The notes beneath the pieces were generated by a model, which did no database searches, was not told the DNA's origin, and saw nothing but the letters and a program-made list of their open reading frames with translations. Positions 8,608 through 17,793 of a stretch of DNA of 64,000 nt are shown piece after piece (position 1 is the first letter of the stretch; each line of letters starts with the position of its first letter). Position numbers and translations under genes: made by a program. The stretch spans positions 1-64,000 of the forward strand of contig JAKSTG010000005.1 in NCBI GenBank assembly GCA_024402695.1, read 5' to 3'. The stretch comes from Treponema sp. GTDB taxonomy: Bacteria > Spirochaetota > Spirochaetia > Treponematales > Treponemataceae.

Positions 8608-10185
8608 ATGATTAAACGAAAGAATTTTATTTGTTTTTTATTTTTCATTCTCGGAATCTGTTTTTCAGGGACTGCCGAAGATTTTATTGGTCTTGAAGTT
8701 TCCGATGAGAAACTTGAAAAGGCAAAGACTGACCTGATTGAAGTTGCTGAAGAAGCTCCCGAAAAAAGCCTTGAAGAAACTGCAGGTGATGTAGTTGAGA
8801 TTATTGAAGAGCTTTTCAAAAAAGATCAGGAAGAACAGAAATACGGAAAGCCTGGTAAACGCCGACCCAACAAGCCTGATCCTGAAAAGGTAGAAGAGGC
8901 TGCAAAGAAGGATGAATCTGAAAAAACTGCTTCGGAATATAGAAGTACCATTCAGTATGGTATTGCCGGGGAAATTACAGAACTTATAGATAAACTGAAT
9001 AAAAATGAAGATCCTCGTTTCACAGAAGAAATCTACGACCTTTTCCAGATTACCAGAAGTGTTGAAGTAAAGGAAAAAATCCTTGGTTACTTTGGAAAAC
9101 TTAAGGATCCTTGTCTTGAAGAATATGCGGTCACTGTAATTGATGATCCTTTTGACGAAAAGAAATCTACTGTAAAAGCCTGCTTCCAGTATGTTCAGGA
9201 CTGTAAATGTACTTCCGCAGTTCCAGGAGTTCTGCGCCTTATTGAAAACGAAAACGAAGACTACTTCAATGATGCACTTCTTACCATCGGTGATATTGGT
9301 GGTCCGGAAGAAGCCCTGAAGCTTACTGAATATCTTGATAAGGAAGATCTGAAGGATGCTCAGAAGCAGTCTCTTATGCGTACCCTTGGAAAAATCCATG
9401 CAATTGAAACCTGGGATAAACTGGTAGAAATTGCACAGGATGATGATGAAAATATGTTCGTAAGAATGTATGCATCTGAAGCCATTGGTGCCATGGAAAA
9501 ACTTGAATCGGTACCTGTTCTTGTTGAACTTTTTGAATCAAATGATCCAAACTTAAGACAGTATGTTCTTAAAGGTCTAGAATACTATCCTGATGTTCTT
9601 GAAGCAAAAGCCGTAATTGTTCAGGCTGTCAGAGACGATCATTATAAGGTTAGACTTGAAGCCATTGAAGCCGTAAAAAATCAGGAAATAATGGAAGCCA
9701 TGCCTTACCTGATTTACCGAGCAAAAAATGACCCTGAAGAAAAAATCAAGATGAAGTCTTTTGAAGTAATTGCCGCACTTAATACTCAGGAAGGAAATGA
9801 TTTCCTTATTGAAAGAATTACTGAGAAAAAGGCTAACGACAATCAGAAAGCAAAAGCCGTGGAAGTTCTGCTTAAAGAAAAACATACAGGGGAAGCAGAA
9901 ATCAAAGAACTGGCTTTGAAGATTGTTGAAGATGACAAGCGCAAGACTTTGCGCCAGGCTCTTGGAAAACATCTGGCAAAATATCCTCGTCCTGAATTTG
10001 AGGAAGTATGTATCAAGTACCTTGAAAGTAAAGATGCTACAACACAAAGCCAGGGACTTGAAATGTATCAAAATGGAAAATATGAAGGTGCTAAAGCCGC
10101 ACTTCAAAAAATTGCCGAAGATAAAAAAGCCAATTCTGGAAACAGAAAAAGAGCACGCCGCCTTCTGGGAATGGAAGAAGAATGA
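8608..10185 (+). CDS. Exported HEAT-repeat protein
   Basis: A 525-residue protein with a signal peptide (MIKRKNFICFLFFILGICFSGTAEDF). An acidic/lysine-rich linker covers about 75-110. HEAT-like helical repeats run from about 115 to the end (for example LESVPVLVELFESNDPNLRQYVLKGL and DDHYKVRLEAIEAV). Such solenoids act as binding platforms; the ligand is unknown. Its stop overlaps the start of truB by four bases. The paired exported repeat proteins upstream suggest a joint envelope role. Confidence 0.75.
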   Translation: MIKRKNFICFLFFILGICFSGTAEDFIGLEVSDEKLEKAKTDLIEVAEEAPEKSLEETAGDVVEIIEELFKKDQEEQKYGKPGKRRPNKPDPEKVEEAAKKDESEKTASEYRSTIQYGIAGEITELIDKLNKNEDPRFTEEIYDLFQITRSVEVKEKILGYFGKLKDPCLEEYAVTVIDDPFDEKKSTVKACFQYVQDCKCTSAVPGVLRLIENENEDYFNDALLTIGDIGGPEEALKLTEYLDKEDLKDAQKQSLMRTLGKIHAIETWDKLVEIAQDDDENMFVRMYASEAIGAMEKLESVPVLVELFESNDPNLRQYVLKGLEYYPDVLEAKAVIVQAVRDDHYKVRLEAIEAVKNQEIMEAMPYLIYRAKNDPEEKIKMKSFEVIAALNTQEGNDFLIERITEKKANDNQKAKAVEVLLKEKHTGEAEIKELALKIVEDDKRKTLRQALGKHLAKYPRPEFEEVCIKYLESKDATTQSQGLEMYQNGKYEGAKAALQKIAEDKKANSGNRKRARRLLGMEEE

Positions 10186-11285
10186 CAGATTCTGACGGTA
10201 TTGTTCTTCTTGCAAAAAGACCGGGATTAACATCTTTTGCTTCCTTGCGAAATGTAAAAAAAGCTCTTAATACAACTAAGGTCGGACACACAGGAACTTT
10301 GGATAGCTTTGCCGAAGGACTTCTTGTAGTCTGTGCCGGAAAACTCACAAAACTTTGTGGACAGATTACAGCCTTTGATAAAACCTATGAAGCTGTGATT
10401 CATTTTGGAGCGGAAACCGACACCTGCGAATATACTGGAAAAGAAATCAGAAAAGCTTCCATACCAACAGAAAGCAGTCTTCGTCAGGCTGTTGAAAAGT
10501 GGACTGGTGACATTCAGCAAAAGCCACCTCTTTATTCTGCCATTCATGTAGACGGGAAAAGGGCCTCGGACCTTGTAAGGGAAGGAAAAACTTTTGACAT
10601 TCCATCTCGTCCTGTTACAGTTTTCAGTTCGGAAATAAAGGAACTGAAGTATGGGGATGGAGAAGGTTGTGAAGGATCTGACCGCCTTGTAGAATTTGCC
10701 CGAATAGAATTTTCAGTTTCAAAAGGAACCTATATCAGAAGTCTTGCCCGAGATATCGCAGAATCCTGTGGAAGTGCTGCCTATCTTACAGGGCTTTTCC
10801 GTACAAAAATCGGGAACTTCAGCGTAAAAGAATCTGCCGGTTACAGTTTGCTTCCGTCCTTTAATATTGAAAACGCTTTCAAGAAAGAATCTGAATATAA
10901 AGAAGTCCTTTCTATATCCGACAAGGAAAAGGAAAAAGATAAATCTGAAGAGGAGTTAAAAGGAAAAAAAGGGCCTCGTCCTTTTTCGGAAGAAGACCTT
11001 CAGGTTCAGAAAGAAATCCTTGAAACTATTCAGGAACTTACTACGGAAACTGCAAGTCTTTGCGGTTTTGAAACAGTTTATCTTTCTAACAAAATCGCTG
11101 CAGACTCCTTCAGAAACGGAAAGCCTTTGCGTAATGCAATGTTTACAAAAAGTCTTTACGACTTTCCTTCGGAATGTCAGATTGCGGTTTTTGAAAAAGA
11201 TGATTTTATGCTTGAAGAATCTTTCTGCGGTCTTATAAATAAAAATGCCGCAGGAAAAGTTTCCTACGGCTTTGTCATCAACTGA
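10182..11285 (+). CDS. truB: tRNA pseudouridine-55 synthase TruB
   Basis: Makes pseudouridine 55 in the T-loop of tRNAs. The catalytic aspartate is D41 in the motif GHTGTLDSFAEGLL. Other family blocks are QKPPLYSAIHVDGKRASDLVREG and the GTYIRSLARDI stretch. At 367 residues it is longer than usual because a charged segment (about 245-290: SDKEKEKDKSEEELKGKKGPRPFSEEDL) is inserted after the catalytic domain. It overlaps the HEAT-repeat gene and ends in a terminator-like hairpin facing convergent hrpA. Confidence 0.93.
   Translation: MTDSDGIVLLAKRPGLTSFASLRNVKKALNTTKVGHTGTLDSFAEGLLVVCAGKLTKLCGQITAFDKTYEAVIHFGAETDTCEYTGKEIRKASIPTESSLRQAVEKWTGDIQQKPPLYSAIHVDGKRASDLVREGKTFDIPSRPVTVFSSEIKELKYGDGEGCEGSDRLVEFARIEFSVSKGTYIRSLARDIAESCGSAAYLTGLFRTKIGNFSVKESAGYSLLPSFNIENAFKKESEYKEVLSISDKEKEKDKSEEELKGKKGPRPFSEEDLQVQKEILETIQELTTETASLCGFETVYLSNKIAADSFRNGKPLRNAMFTKSLYDFPSECQIAVFEKDDFMLEESFCGLINKNAAGKVSYGFVIN
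11247..11274 (+). terminator. Hairpin at the truB 3' end
   Basis: GCCGCAGGAAA (11247-11257) pairs with TTTCCTACGGC (11260-11270) across a two-base loop, with one mismatch, followed by TTTG. It lies inside the last codons of truB and separates it from convergent hrpA. The T tract is short, so termination strength is uncertain. Confidence 0.5.
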
Positions 11286-11305
11286 TCTTGTTTTAATCTG
11301 CTGTT

Positions 11306-13930
11306 TTATTTGTACAAAGTATTCAGTTTTCCAATTGCCTTACTGATTACTTCTTTCTCTTCATCAGTCCACTGGATGTTGTTTTCTTCAACAAGAGTTT
11401 CCAGTGAACCAAGACTTTCGTTCAAAGCGGTGCTGAATCCTCTTGTAGATTTTTGCCAATAGTTTCCGTTTCCGTCTGTAAAGAGGGTAATGAAACCGTA
11501 TTCTTTGGTCTTCTGTTTTGCCAGGGCTACCCGCATAAGGACGCTTACGGCAGTAAGAATCTGGCGTTTTGAGTTTTCGTCTCCATCATAAAGATTGATG
11601 TTTGCCTTGCGGTTCCATCCGTCTTCACGAATAGGGTTCAGATCCAGAGCTTTTGTAAGGTTCAGAATAAGGGAAAGTTTTTCTCCTTCAAGAAGAGAAC
11701 CACCGTCTCTTAAAATAACTTTGGCCGTCATTGCTCCAGCAATCTTAAGTTTCTTTTCATCGTTTTCAGAATTAGCAGCCCTTATAAGTTTTTCGATTTC
11801 AAGAAGAGCTGTTTTCTTTCCCTTTATTTTCTTTGTGGCAAAAATTTCTGAATCAAGGAAAAGGGCATCTTCCTTGTCGATATTATTGTCTTTTAGGACT
11901 TTAGCCTGTTTCTTTTCCAGACGTCGTGCTTCTTTTTCAGGAGAGTATTCTTTACCGTTTTTGAAGCCTTCGATGCTGACCGCAACATCTTTTCCTTTTT
12001 TTACAGAATCCAGATCTGAAGCCAGGTTAGGATTGATTTTATCCAGAAGGGCTTTTGTAAGAGGGGAAACTGCAAAAGCGAACATGCGGCTTGTCTTTGT
12101 TATTTCGCCAGCAACAATGTAAAGAGGATCCTGCTTGAACATGACTGAACCCGGGTGGATGCAGATGTTTCCCTGTGTGAGGGATTTATAGTTTTCTCTT
12201 CCGCTTCTGATGCAGACAAACTGAATCATACCGGCTGCAACACAGCACAGATAATCCTGGAGACTACCGTTCATTGTTACAGGAATTTCCATTCGGTTTA
12301 CGATTTCGGAAAGCTGGTCATTGATGTTGTCGATTTCTGCCATAACTCTTTCATCAAGATAGTAGTTCTTACAGAAACGTTCTTTTGCATTCTGGATTTC
12401 TTTCCAAGAGTCAAAGTTTTCCTGCTTTTTGTAAAGCTTGAAAAGATTGATGTAGGAAACAAAGTCTCCGTGAATGTCGCGGAAATGGTGATGTGCCTTA
12501 CGGGCTTCCATTTCTTCTCCTTCAGGAAGAAGGAAAGGACTGGATGCCGAAAGGAAGCTGGCGCCTATAAGGGCGTGACCGATATTGTCAGGATAACGCA
12601 TTATTGCTTCAACAATGATGCGGGAAATACGTGGTTCAAGAGGGAAGCGACACATCATCTGTCCGATGGTAGAAAGAGTGTTGTCCTCTTCCAGGGCGCC
12701 GAGAAGTTTCAAAGTTTCAATGGCTCCTACAATGCCTTCGTGGTCCGGACTGCTAATGAAGTCAAATCCGAAGAAATCTGTAATTCCAAGTTCGGCCATG
12801 CGGAGAACAACTTCAGAAAGGTCAGTTCTGTAGATTTCTTCTGTCGTATACATTGGTCGGGTGTCGAAATCTTTACGGGTGTAAAGACGGTAACAGGTTC
12901 CTTCATGAGTACGGCCGGCGCGCCCGCGTCTCTGGTTCGAACTGGCCTTTGAAATGGTAGTTTCAATAAGACTTGAAGTATATGTGTGAGGATTGTAATA
13001 GTTCAGTTTTGCAAGACCTGAATCAATAACTGTAGAAATGTCACTGATTGTAACAGAGGTTTCTGCAATGTTTGTAGATATTACTACTTTCTTTTTACCT
13101 GCTGGCGGGTCAATAAAAACCCGTTCCTGTTCTTCTTTTGCAAGTCTGCCGTAGAGAGGAAGAATAAAGAGTTTTCTTCCAAAAGGTGCATGAGAAAGGG
13201 TGTGAACGCAATCCTTGATGATTTTTTCACCAGGAAGAAAAATTAGAATTCCTCCGTCATCTTTGTTATCCAGAACCCGTTCTACGGTGTCGGAAATTTT
13301 TTTAAGGAGAAGGTCACAGCCTGAATCTGTAAGAGTTGTGACTGCAGGTCCTTTCGGAGGATCATAAACCATTGTTACCGGATAAGTAACTGTTTCGATG
13401 GTAACAATAGGGCAGTCGTCAAAATATCGGGAAAAAGCTTCTGCGTTCATTGTTGCAGAACTTACAATAACTCTGAAATCAGAACGGCTTTTTAAAACCC
13501 GTTTCAAAAGACCAAGAACAAAATCAATATTCAGGCTTCGTTCATGGGCTTCGTCAACCATTATCACCGAATATTTTGAAAGCCAAGGATCCAGCTTCAT
13601 TTCCTGAAGAAGGATACCGTCTGTCATAATCTTGATTTTAGTTGACTGGTCGGTCTTGTCTTCAAAGCGCATTTTATAGCCCACAAGACCTGGATAGGTC
13701 GTTCCAAGCTGTTTTGAGATAAATTCACTTACGCTTAGGGCGGCTATACGGCGCGGCTGTGTAACTGCAATCATTCCTTTTTCGTCATAGCCGGCTTCGT
13801 GAAGAATGACTGGAATCTGTGTAGTTTTTCCCGATCCTGTAGGGCTTTGAACAACTATAACCTGGTTGTCCCTTAATGTTTCAAGAATGCGTTCTTTCTG
13901 CTGGTAAACAGGTAAATCCTGATAGTTCAT
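11306..13930 (-). CDS. hrpA: ATP-dependent RNA helicase, DEAH family (HrpA-like)
   Basis: An 874-residue DEAH-box helicase acting on RNA. Motif I is GSGKTT (32-37), motif II DEAH (126-129), motif III SSAT, and motif VI QRRGRAGRT. After the helicase core come a winged-helix/ratchet region and an OB-fold-type C-terminal part. A final section of about 200 residues, rich in Lys/Glu (KKQAKVLKDNNIDKEDALFLDSEIFATKKIKGKK onward), is unlike classical HrpA. It starts 8 bases after capA ends, both on the minus strand. Role in mRNA or rRNA metabolism is inferred from family. Confidence 0.88.
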   Translation of the reverse strand: MNYQDLPVYQQKERILETLRDNQVIVVQSPTGSGKTTQIPVILHEAGYDEKGMIAVTQPRRIAALSVSEFISKQLGTTYPGLVGYKMRFEDKTDQSTKIKIMTDGILLQEMKLDPWLSKYSVIMVDEAHERSLNIDFVLGLLKRVLKSRSDFRVIVSSATMNAEAFSRYFDDCPIVTIETVTYPVTMVYDPPKGPAVTTLTDSGCDLLLKKISDTVERVLDNKDDGGILIFLPGEKIIKDCVHTLSHAPFGRKLFILPLYGRLAKEEQERVFIDPPAGKKKVVISTNIAETSVTISDISTVIDSGLAKLNYYNPHTYTSSLIETTISKASSNQRRGRAGRTHEGTCYRLYTRKDFDTRPMYTTEEIYRTDLSEVVLRMAELGITDFFGFDFISSPDHEGIVGAIETLKLLGALEEDNTLSTIGQMMCRFPLEPRISRIIVEAIMRYPDNIGHALIGASFLSASSPFLLPEGEEMEARKAHHHFRDIHGDFVSYINLFKLYKKQENFDSWKEIQNAKERFCKNYYLDERVMAEIDNINDQLSEIVNRMEIPVTMNGSLQDYLCCVAAGMIQFVCIRSGRENYKSLTQGNICIHPGSVMFKQDPLYIVAGEITKTSRMFAFAVSPLTKALLDKINPNLASDLDSVKKGKDVAVSIEGFKNGKEYSPEKEARRLEKKQAKVLKDNNIDKEDALFLDSEIFATKKIKGKKTALLEIEKLIRAANSENDEKKLKIAGAMTAKVILRDGGSLLEGEKLSLILNLTKALDLNPIREDGWNRKANINLYDGDENSKRQILTAVSVLMRVALAKQKTKEYGFITLFTDGNGNYWQKSTRGFSTALNESLGSLETLVEENNIQWTDEEKEVISKAIGKLNTLYK

Positions 13931-13938
13931 AAAAATTT

Positions 13939-15165
13939 TCAGTCCTTAATGCTTTCACATATCGTCCTGCGTTTCTTGATGTATTCAACCCATGATTCCC
14001 GGTTTTCTTTAAGATAATCGATAAACTCATCATCCAGTTTTTTAAGTATGAATTCACCTGCAGTATTGATATATGTAGTAATAAAAAATCTTTCAGTTTT
14101 AAAAATGAAGGCCTCTTTCGAGTCCGGTGTTTTTCTTAATGTCACTTTATACAGAAGTCCGTCACCGGTATCATCACGTTCAGTAAAAGACTCTTTCAGG
14201 TTTGGTTTTGTTCTTTGTCCTGAAATAGTATTTCCGTTGGCACACATAAGGAGCTTTGTAGGATATCGGCTGTTTCTTTCTGTCTTTATGATTTCCTGGT
14301 GTTTAATAAGATGGGCATGATTTGCCCAAAGAATATCCACACCGGAATTCATAAGTTCAGTATACCAACTTCTTTGTTTTTTTGTTACTTCCCTGATGTA
14401 TTCTTCTTCGTTTGTATGGAGAGAAAGAATGAAGAAATCACAAGGATTTTCTGCTTTTATTTTTTTAATCCATTTTACAAAAGCTGCTTTATCGTCTTTT
14501 TTAGATGGAACATAGTTCACGTAATCGGCATAGTCAGGTCTGTTCAGAAGTTGTGTAACTGCCACGTAAAGAATCTTCCAGCCTTTTTCTTCTATTAAAT
14601 GATAGCTGAATTCAGCCTTTTTGCCGTCTTTTAGACCGGAAAAATAAATCTTTCTGTCTGCTTTTTTTGAATGGTCTTCAGTCCGTTTCGCATATTTTTC
14701 TGTAGCCTGAATGCCTTTCAGATACTGGTCATTGGTATGATTGTTTGCAAGAGAAAACACGTTGAAGCCGGCATCAATTGCAGCCTGAACATAGTTTTCG
14801 TGCATGTTGAACGATGGATATGAAGAAAGAGGCAGTTCGTTATCAACCGGTGCTTCAATGTTTGCAAAGGTAAAGTCTGAGTCCAGAGTTATGTCCCTTA
14901 TGCCTTCCCAGATTTTATTGTAATCCTTCATTTGGTAGTTCGGTTCATGGGCCATAATGTCGCCGGCAAAAACAAGAGTCAGTTCTTTGTTTCCTGGCTG
15001 ATAAACTTTTGGAGCTTCAAAAACAACTCGTGGAGGTTCCGGTTCCGGCATTACAATTTCCGGTTCAAGGCTTTTTGAAGAGGCACAGGAAATAATTAAG
15101 GAAGCCAGGAAAAGAGGAAAGAGGATATTCGAAATGGAAATCTTTTGTGACCGTAATATCCTCAT
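13939..15165 (-). CDS. CapA-family metallophosphatase lipoprotein
   Basis: A 408-residue lipoprotein with lipobox LIISC (about residues 23-27). Its domain belongs to the CapA/poly-gamma-glutamate synthesis metallophosphatase family. Conserved blocks include FAGDIMAHEPN, NIEAPVD, SLANNHTNDQY and LWANHAHLIK, which carry the presumed metal ligands. Family members act at the cell envelope; poly-glutamate synthesis itself is not implied because no CapB/C are nearby. It lies between an rRNA methyltransferase gene and hrpA on the same strand. Confidence 0.85.
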   Translation of the reverse strand: MRILRSQKISISNILFPLFLASLIISCASSKSLEPEIVMPEPEPPRVVFEAPKVYQPGNKELTLVFAGDIMAHEPNYQMKDYNKIWEGIRDITLDSDFTFANIEAPVDNELPLSSYPSFNMHENYVQAAIDAGFNVFSLANNHTNDQYLKGIQATEKYAKRTEDHSKKADRKIYFSGLKDGKKAEFSYHLIEEKGWKILYVAVTQLLNRPDYADYVNYVPSKKDDKAAFVKWIKKIKAENPCDFFILSLHTNEEEYIREVTKKQRSWYTELMNSGVDILWANHAHLIKHQEIIKTERNSRYPTKLLMCANGNTISGQRTKPNLKESFTERDDTGDGLLYKVTLRKTPDSKEAFIFKTERFFITTYINTAGEFILKKLDDEFIDYLKENRESWVEYIKKRRTICESIKD

Positions 15166-15174
15166 GATGTTCCC

Positions 15175-16287
15175 TTAGTCTTTTCCCACTGTGATTTCAA
15201 AGGCTTTGTGAGGATTTGTGCCCGCAAAGTCCTGTGGAATTGTGGCTTGAGTAATGTCTTTAGCCTTTACCTTAACACCTGAAGAAGTAGTTTCAGGCAG
15301 AAGGTTTTCGTCGAACTTCAGACGACGGCTGTTTGTAGAGAAGTACAAAGTTCCCTTGTCGTTCAAAAGATTCACGCAAAGCTTTACCAGTTCTGGCCAG
15401 TCACGGTTAATGTCCATGGTGTCGGCCATTTTTGAGTTACTGAAAGTTGGTGGATCCAGAATGATAAGGTCATAACGGTCTTCCGCTTTGTCAGATTCTC
15501 CCTTGTCGCGGAGAAACTGGACACAGTCTGCTTTTGTAAAGACGTATTTGTTTCTGTCGGAATAACCGTTCAGTTCAAAGTTTTCTTTAGCCCAGGAAAG
15601 GTATGTGTTTGAAAGGTCTACAGATTCGACTCGTTTTGCGTTTCCGCCAGCGGCATATACAGAAATGCTTCCTGTGTAGCAGAAAAGATTCAGAACAGAT
15701 TTACCTGAAGCTTTGTCGCGGATCATGGAACGGAGAGGGCGGTGGTCAAAAAAGAGACCTGTATCGATATAGGAAGTAAGGTCAGTTCTGAAAAGTTGTC
15801 CCTGTTCTTGAACCAGTCCCTGAATCTTGAAGATTTCGTCTTCTTCTTTTTCGTACTGGCTGTCGCCTTTCTGGCGTTTTCTCTGTTTTGTGATTATGTG
15901 ATCTTTTGTAAGGCCGAAAACTTCTGCAACCTGTTCTGCCATAAGAGAAAGCCATTCTTCTTCGTCTGTCTGATCTTTTTCGTAAGGCCGTTCGTAAAGG
16001 TAAAGAACTGCGTAACGGCGGGCTGCGATTTCTGCTTCTACAGTTTTGTCGTTGGCAGACTGTCTTTCGTTCTGAATTGAAATGAATCTGGCACAGTCCA
16101 TTGGACTTACAATGTCTTCAGGAAGGAATTCATAAAGATCAAGACAAAGAGGAACTTCGGGAATGTCACGGTCATAAATACGGAAACAGGTGATTCTGTT
16201 TTTGCGTGCCCATTTTTTTAGTTCGCGGAATTTCTTTGAGATACGGTTTTTAAATATTTCAGCCTGATAAGAGTCTTTTTGAGTCAT
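15175..16287 (-). CDS. Class I SAM-dependent rRNA methyltransferase, RlmK-like
   Basis: 370 residues resembling the C-terminal (RlmK) half of E. coli RlmKL, which methylates N7 of a guanosine in 23S rRNA. The SAM-binding motif is VLNLFCYTGSISVYAAGGNAKRVESVDLS (about residues 198-226) and the catalytic-loop motif is ILDPPTFSNSKM. The RlmL N-terminal THUMP/methyltransferase half is absent, so this is a stand-alone RlmK-type enzyme. Upstream on the minus strand are a TATAAT-like -10 and a GGAG site before the ATG. RlmI-type m5C specificity is a less likely alternative given the DPPTFSNSK motif. Confidence 0.8.
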   Translation of the reverse strand: MTQKDSYQAEIFKNRISKKFRELKKWARKNRITCFRIYDRDIPEVPLCLDLYEFLPEDIVSPMDCARFISIQNERQSANDKTVEAEIAARRYAVLYLYERPYEKDQTDEEEWLSLMAEQVAEVFGLTKDHIITKQRKRQKGDSQYEKEEDEIFKIQGLVQEQGQLFRTDLTSYIDTGLFFDHRPLRSMIRDKASGKSVLNLFCYTGSISVYAAGGNAKRVESVDLSNTYLSWAKENFELNGYSDRNKYVFTKADCVQFLRDKGESDKAEDRYDLIILDPPTFSNSKMADTMDINRDWPELVKLCVNLLNDKGTLYFSTNSRRLKFDENLLPETTSSGVKVKAKDITQATIPQDFAGTNPHKAFEITVGKD

Positions 16288-16314
16288 TTATTTCTCCGAT
16301 TATATTATACCGGA

Positions 16315-17028
16315 TTATTCCATCGGATTTTCGGAGTTCAGGTCAAAAAGGAAAATATCCTTGATTTTGAGCGAGTAGTTTGATTCAAGAGTAGATTTCT
16401 TTACAGCTTCAGGAACCAAAGGCAGTTCGATGGCATAAGTTGAAGGAACGAAGTTTTCGGCAGTGATTTCGAAAATCAGCTTGAAAACTTTTGTTGTTTC
16501 TCCCGGTTTTGCTTCGATGGCAGCGGGCCAGAAAGTGTATGAACCTTTTGTTGATTTATAGGTTTTTGCAGGATTAGACCAGGTTGAATCGGCCATAACT
16601 GCAGGTTCGTTATCCAGTTTAAGTGTAATGGAAACATTTTCCATTGGTTCGAAGTTGTCTCCGTTGTATACAGCACCCATAATGAGAGGGAAGTTGTAGT
16701 ACATTTTTCCGTCTTCAATATCACCGGAAGTAATTCTTTCTGCATGGTAAGAACGGTGTGAACCATTAATAAGACGGATTCCGTCCATTGCCAGAGCTGT
16801 AATGTCTGTTTTCAGCTGGGAATCGGTCATGTCGAGGGCATTGTGAAGCATGCCTCGTTCAGAAACGTAGTATTTTGGCTGTGTTCTGTTAAGAACATAA
16901 CAGATTGTATCAAGACGACAGTTTTCACAGTCACAGGTGAGCCAAGAAATATGTTCAGATTTAAGAGTATTGTAAAGGTGGTTAACCTCTTCTGTTACAG
17001 CATCTTCCATTGAGTTATGAATTTTCAC
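16315..17028 (-). CDS. ComFB-domain protein
   Basis: 237 residues starting with GTG at 17028, seven bases after a GGAGG site. Residues 1-90 resemble the ComFB family: MEDAVTEEVNHLY, a CDCENC pair with a further Cys, DTICYVLNRTQPKYYVSERG. ComFB-type proteins have been described as cyclic-dinucleotide receptors in cyanobacteria and other bacteria. The C-terminal 140 residues are beta-rich and unrecognised. It is divergently transcribed from a lipoprotein gene and a PilZ-like gene, so this locus may concern second-messenger signalling. Function here is inferred. Confidence 0.6.
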   Translation of the reverse strand: MKIHNSMEDAVTEEVNHLYNTLKSEHISWLTCDCENCRLDTICYVLNRTQPKYYVSERGMLHNALDMTDSQLKTDITALAMDGIRLINGSHRSYHAERITSGDIEDGKMYYNFPLIMGAVYNGDNFEPMENVSITLKLDNEPAVMADSTWSNPAKTYKSTKGSYTFWPAAIEAKPGETTKVFKLIFEITAENFVPSTYAIELPLVPEAVKKSTLESNYSLKIKDIFLFDLNSENPME

Positions 17029-17106
17029 GTCAGAACCTCCAAAATATCAATTTATTATAACATAGAAAAACTCATAAGAAAAGTTAAAAGACAAAAGGAA
17101 ATCCTT

Positions 17107-17781
17107 ATGATAAAATATATTTCAATGAAAAAGATTTTGTTCCTTCCGTTGGTTTTTGCTTTTATTCTGAGTCTTTTCTCCTGTTCAAAAGCCGAAAACA
17201 ACGACCAGTATTTTCAGAATAACTCCACTTTGAAAAGCCTTGTCACCACAAAAGGCGAATCTGCTTTGTGGACTACTGAAATTGAAAAGGAACTTCTTAC
17301 ATCGAATCTTTCAAAACATGATGAAATCAATCCTCATCTGAAGCTTTCAACTGAAGTTTTTGCTGTTGCGTCGGCAAAGAATGAAAAAATCTATCCTTAT
17401 ATTGAAAATTTCGGTTCCCTGGACCTGGAAGGAATGTCTAAGGAAGCTTACAACCTGGCAGAAGAATTCGCAAAATGCCTTTGTTCGGATATTTATTCAG
17501 CAGAAAAACTCATGGCTAATGATTCGCTTTTTTCGTTTGTCTTTTTAATTGATGATCTTGAAAAAGATGTTTTCAAAAGAAAAATCCAGTCTTCAGAAGA
17601 CGAAGAAGGAAGCTGCAAATTTGAAAGCTATGTAATCGGGTCAAGTATCCTTTCTGGCCAGGATGTTCAGGTTCCTTTAAGACTTTATACAGGAACAGGA
17701 AGAACCTGTGCCGATCTGGTTCTTTTCCTGAATGAAAAAGAAAATAAAATCAAACAGATTAAAATCATAAACAGGGAATAG
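17107..17781 (+). CDS. Lipoprotein of unknown function
   Basis: I chose the ATG at 17107 because AAAGGAA (17094-17100) sits six bases upstream; an earlier in-frame ATG at 17017 would add 30 residues before the signal peptide. The 224-residue product has a signal sequence ending in lipobox LFSC (KKILFLPLVFAFILSLFSC). The mature part is helical at first, then beta-rich near the end (GSSILSGQDVQVPLRLYTGTGR). No family was recognised. It precedes the PilZ-like gene by 12 bases. Confidence 0.75.
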   Translation: MIKYISMKKILFLPLVFAFILSLFSCSKAENNDQYFQNNSTLKSLVTTKGESALWTTEIEKELLTSNLSKHDEINPHLKLSTEVFAVASAKNEKIYPYIENFGSLDLEGMSKEAYNLAEEFAKCLCSDIYSAEKLMANDSLFSFVFLIDDLEKDVFKRKIQSSEDEEGSCKFESYVIGSSILSGQDVQVPLRLYTGTGRTCADLVLFLNEKENKIKQIKIINRE

Positions 17782-17793
17782 GCGGGAGATTTT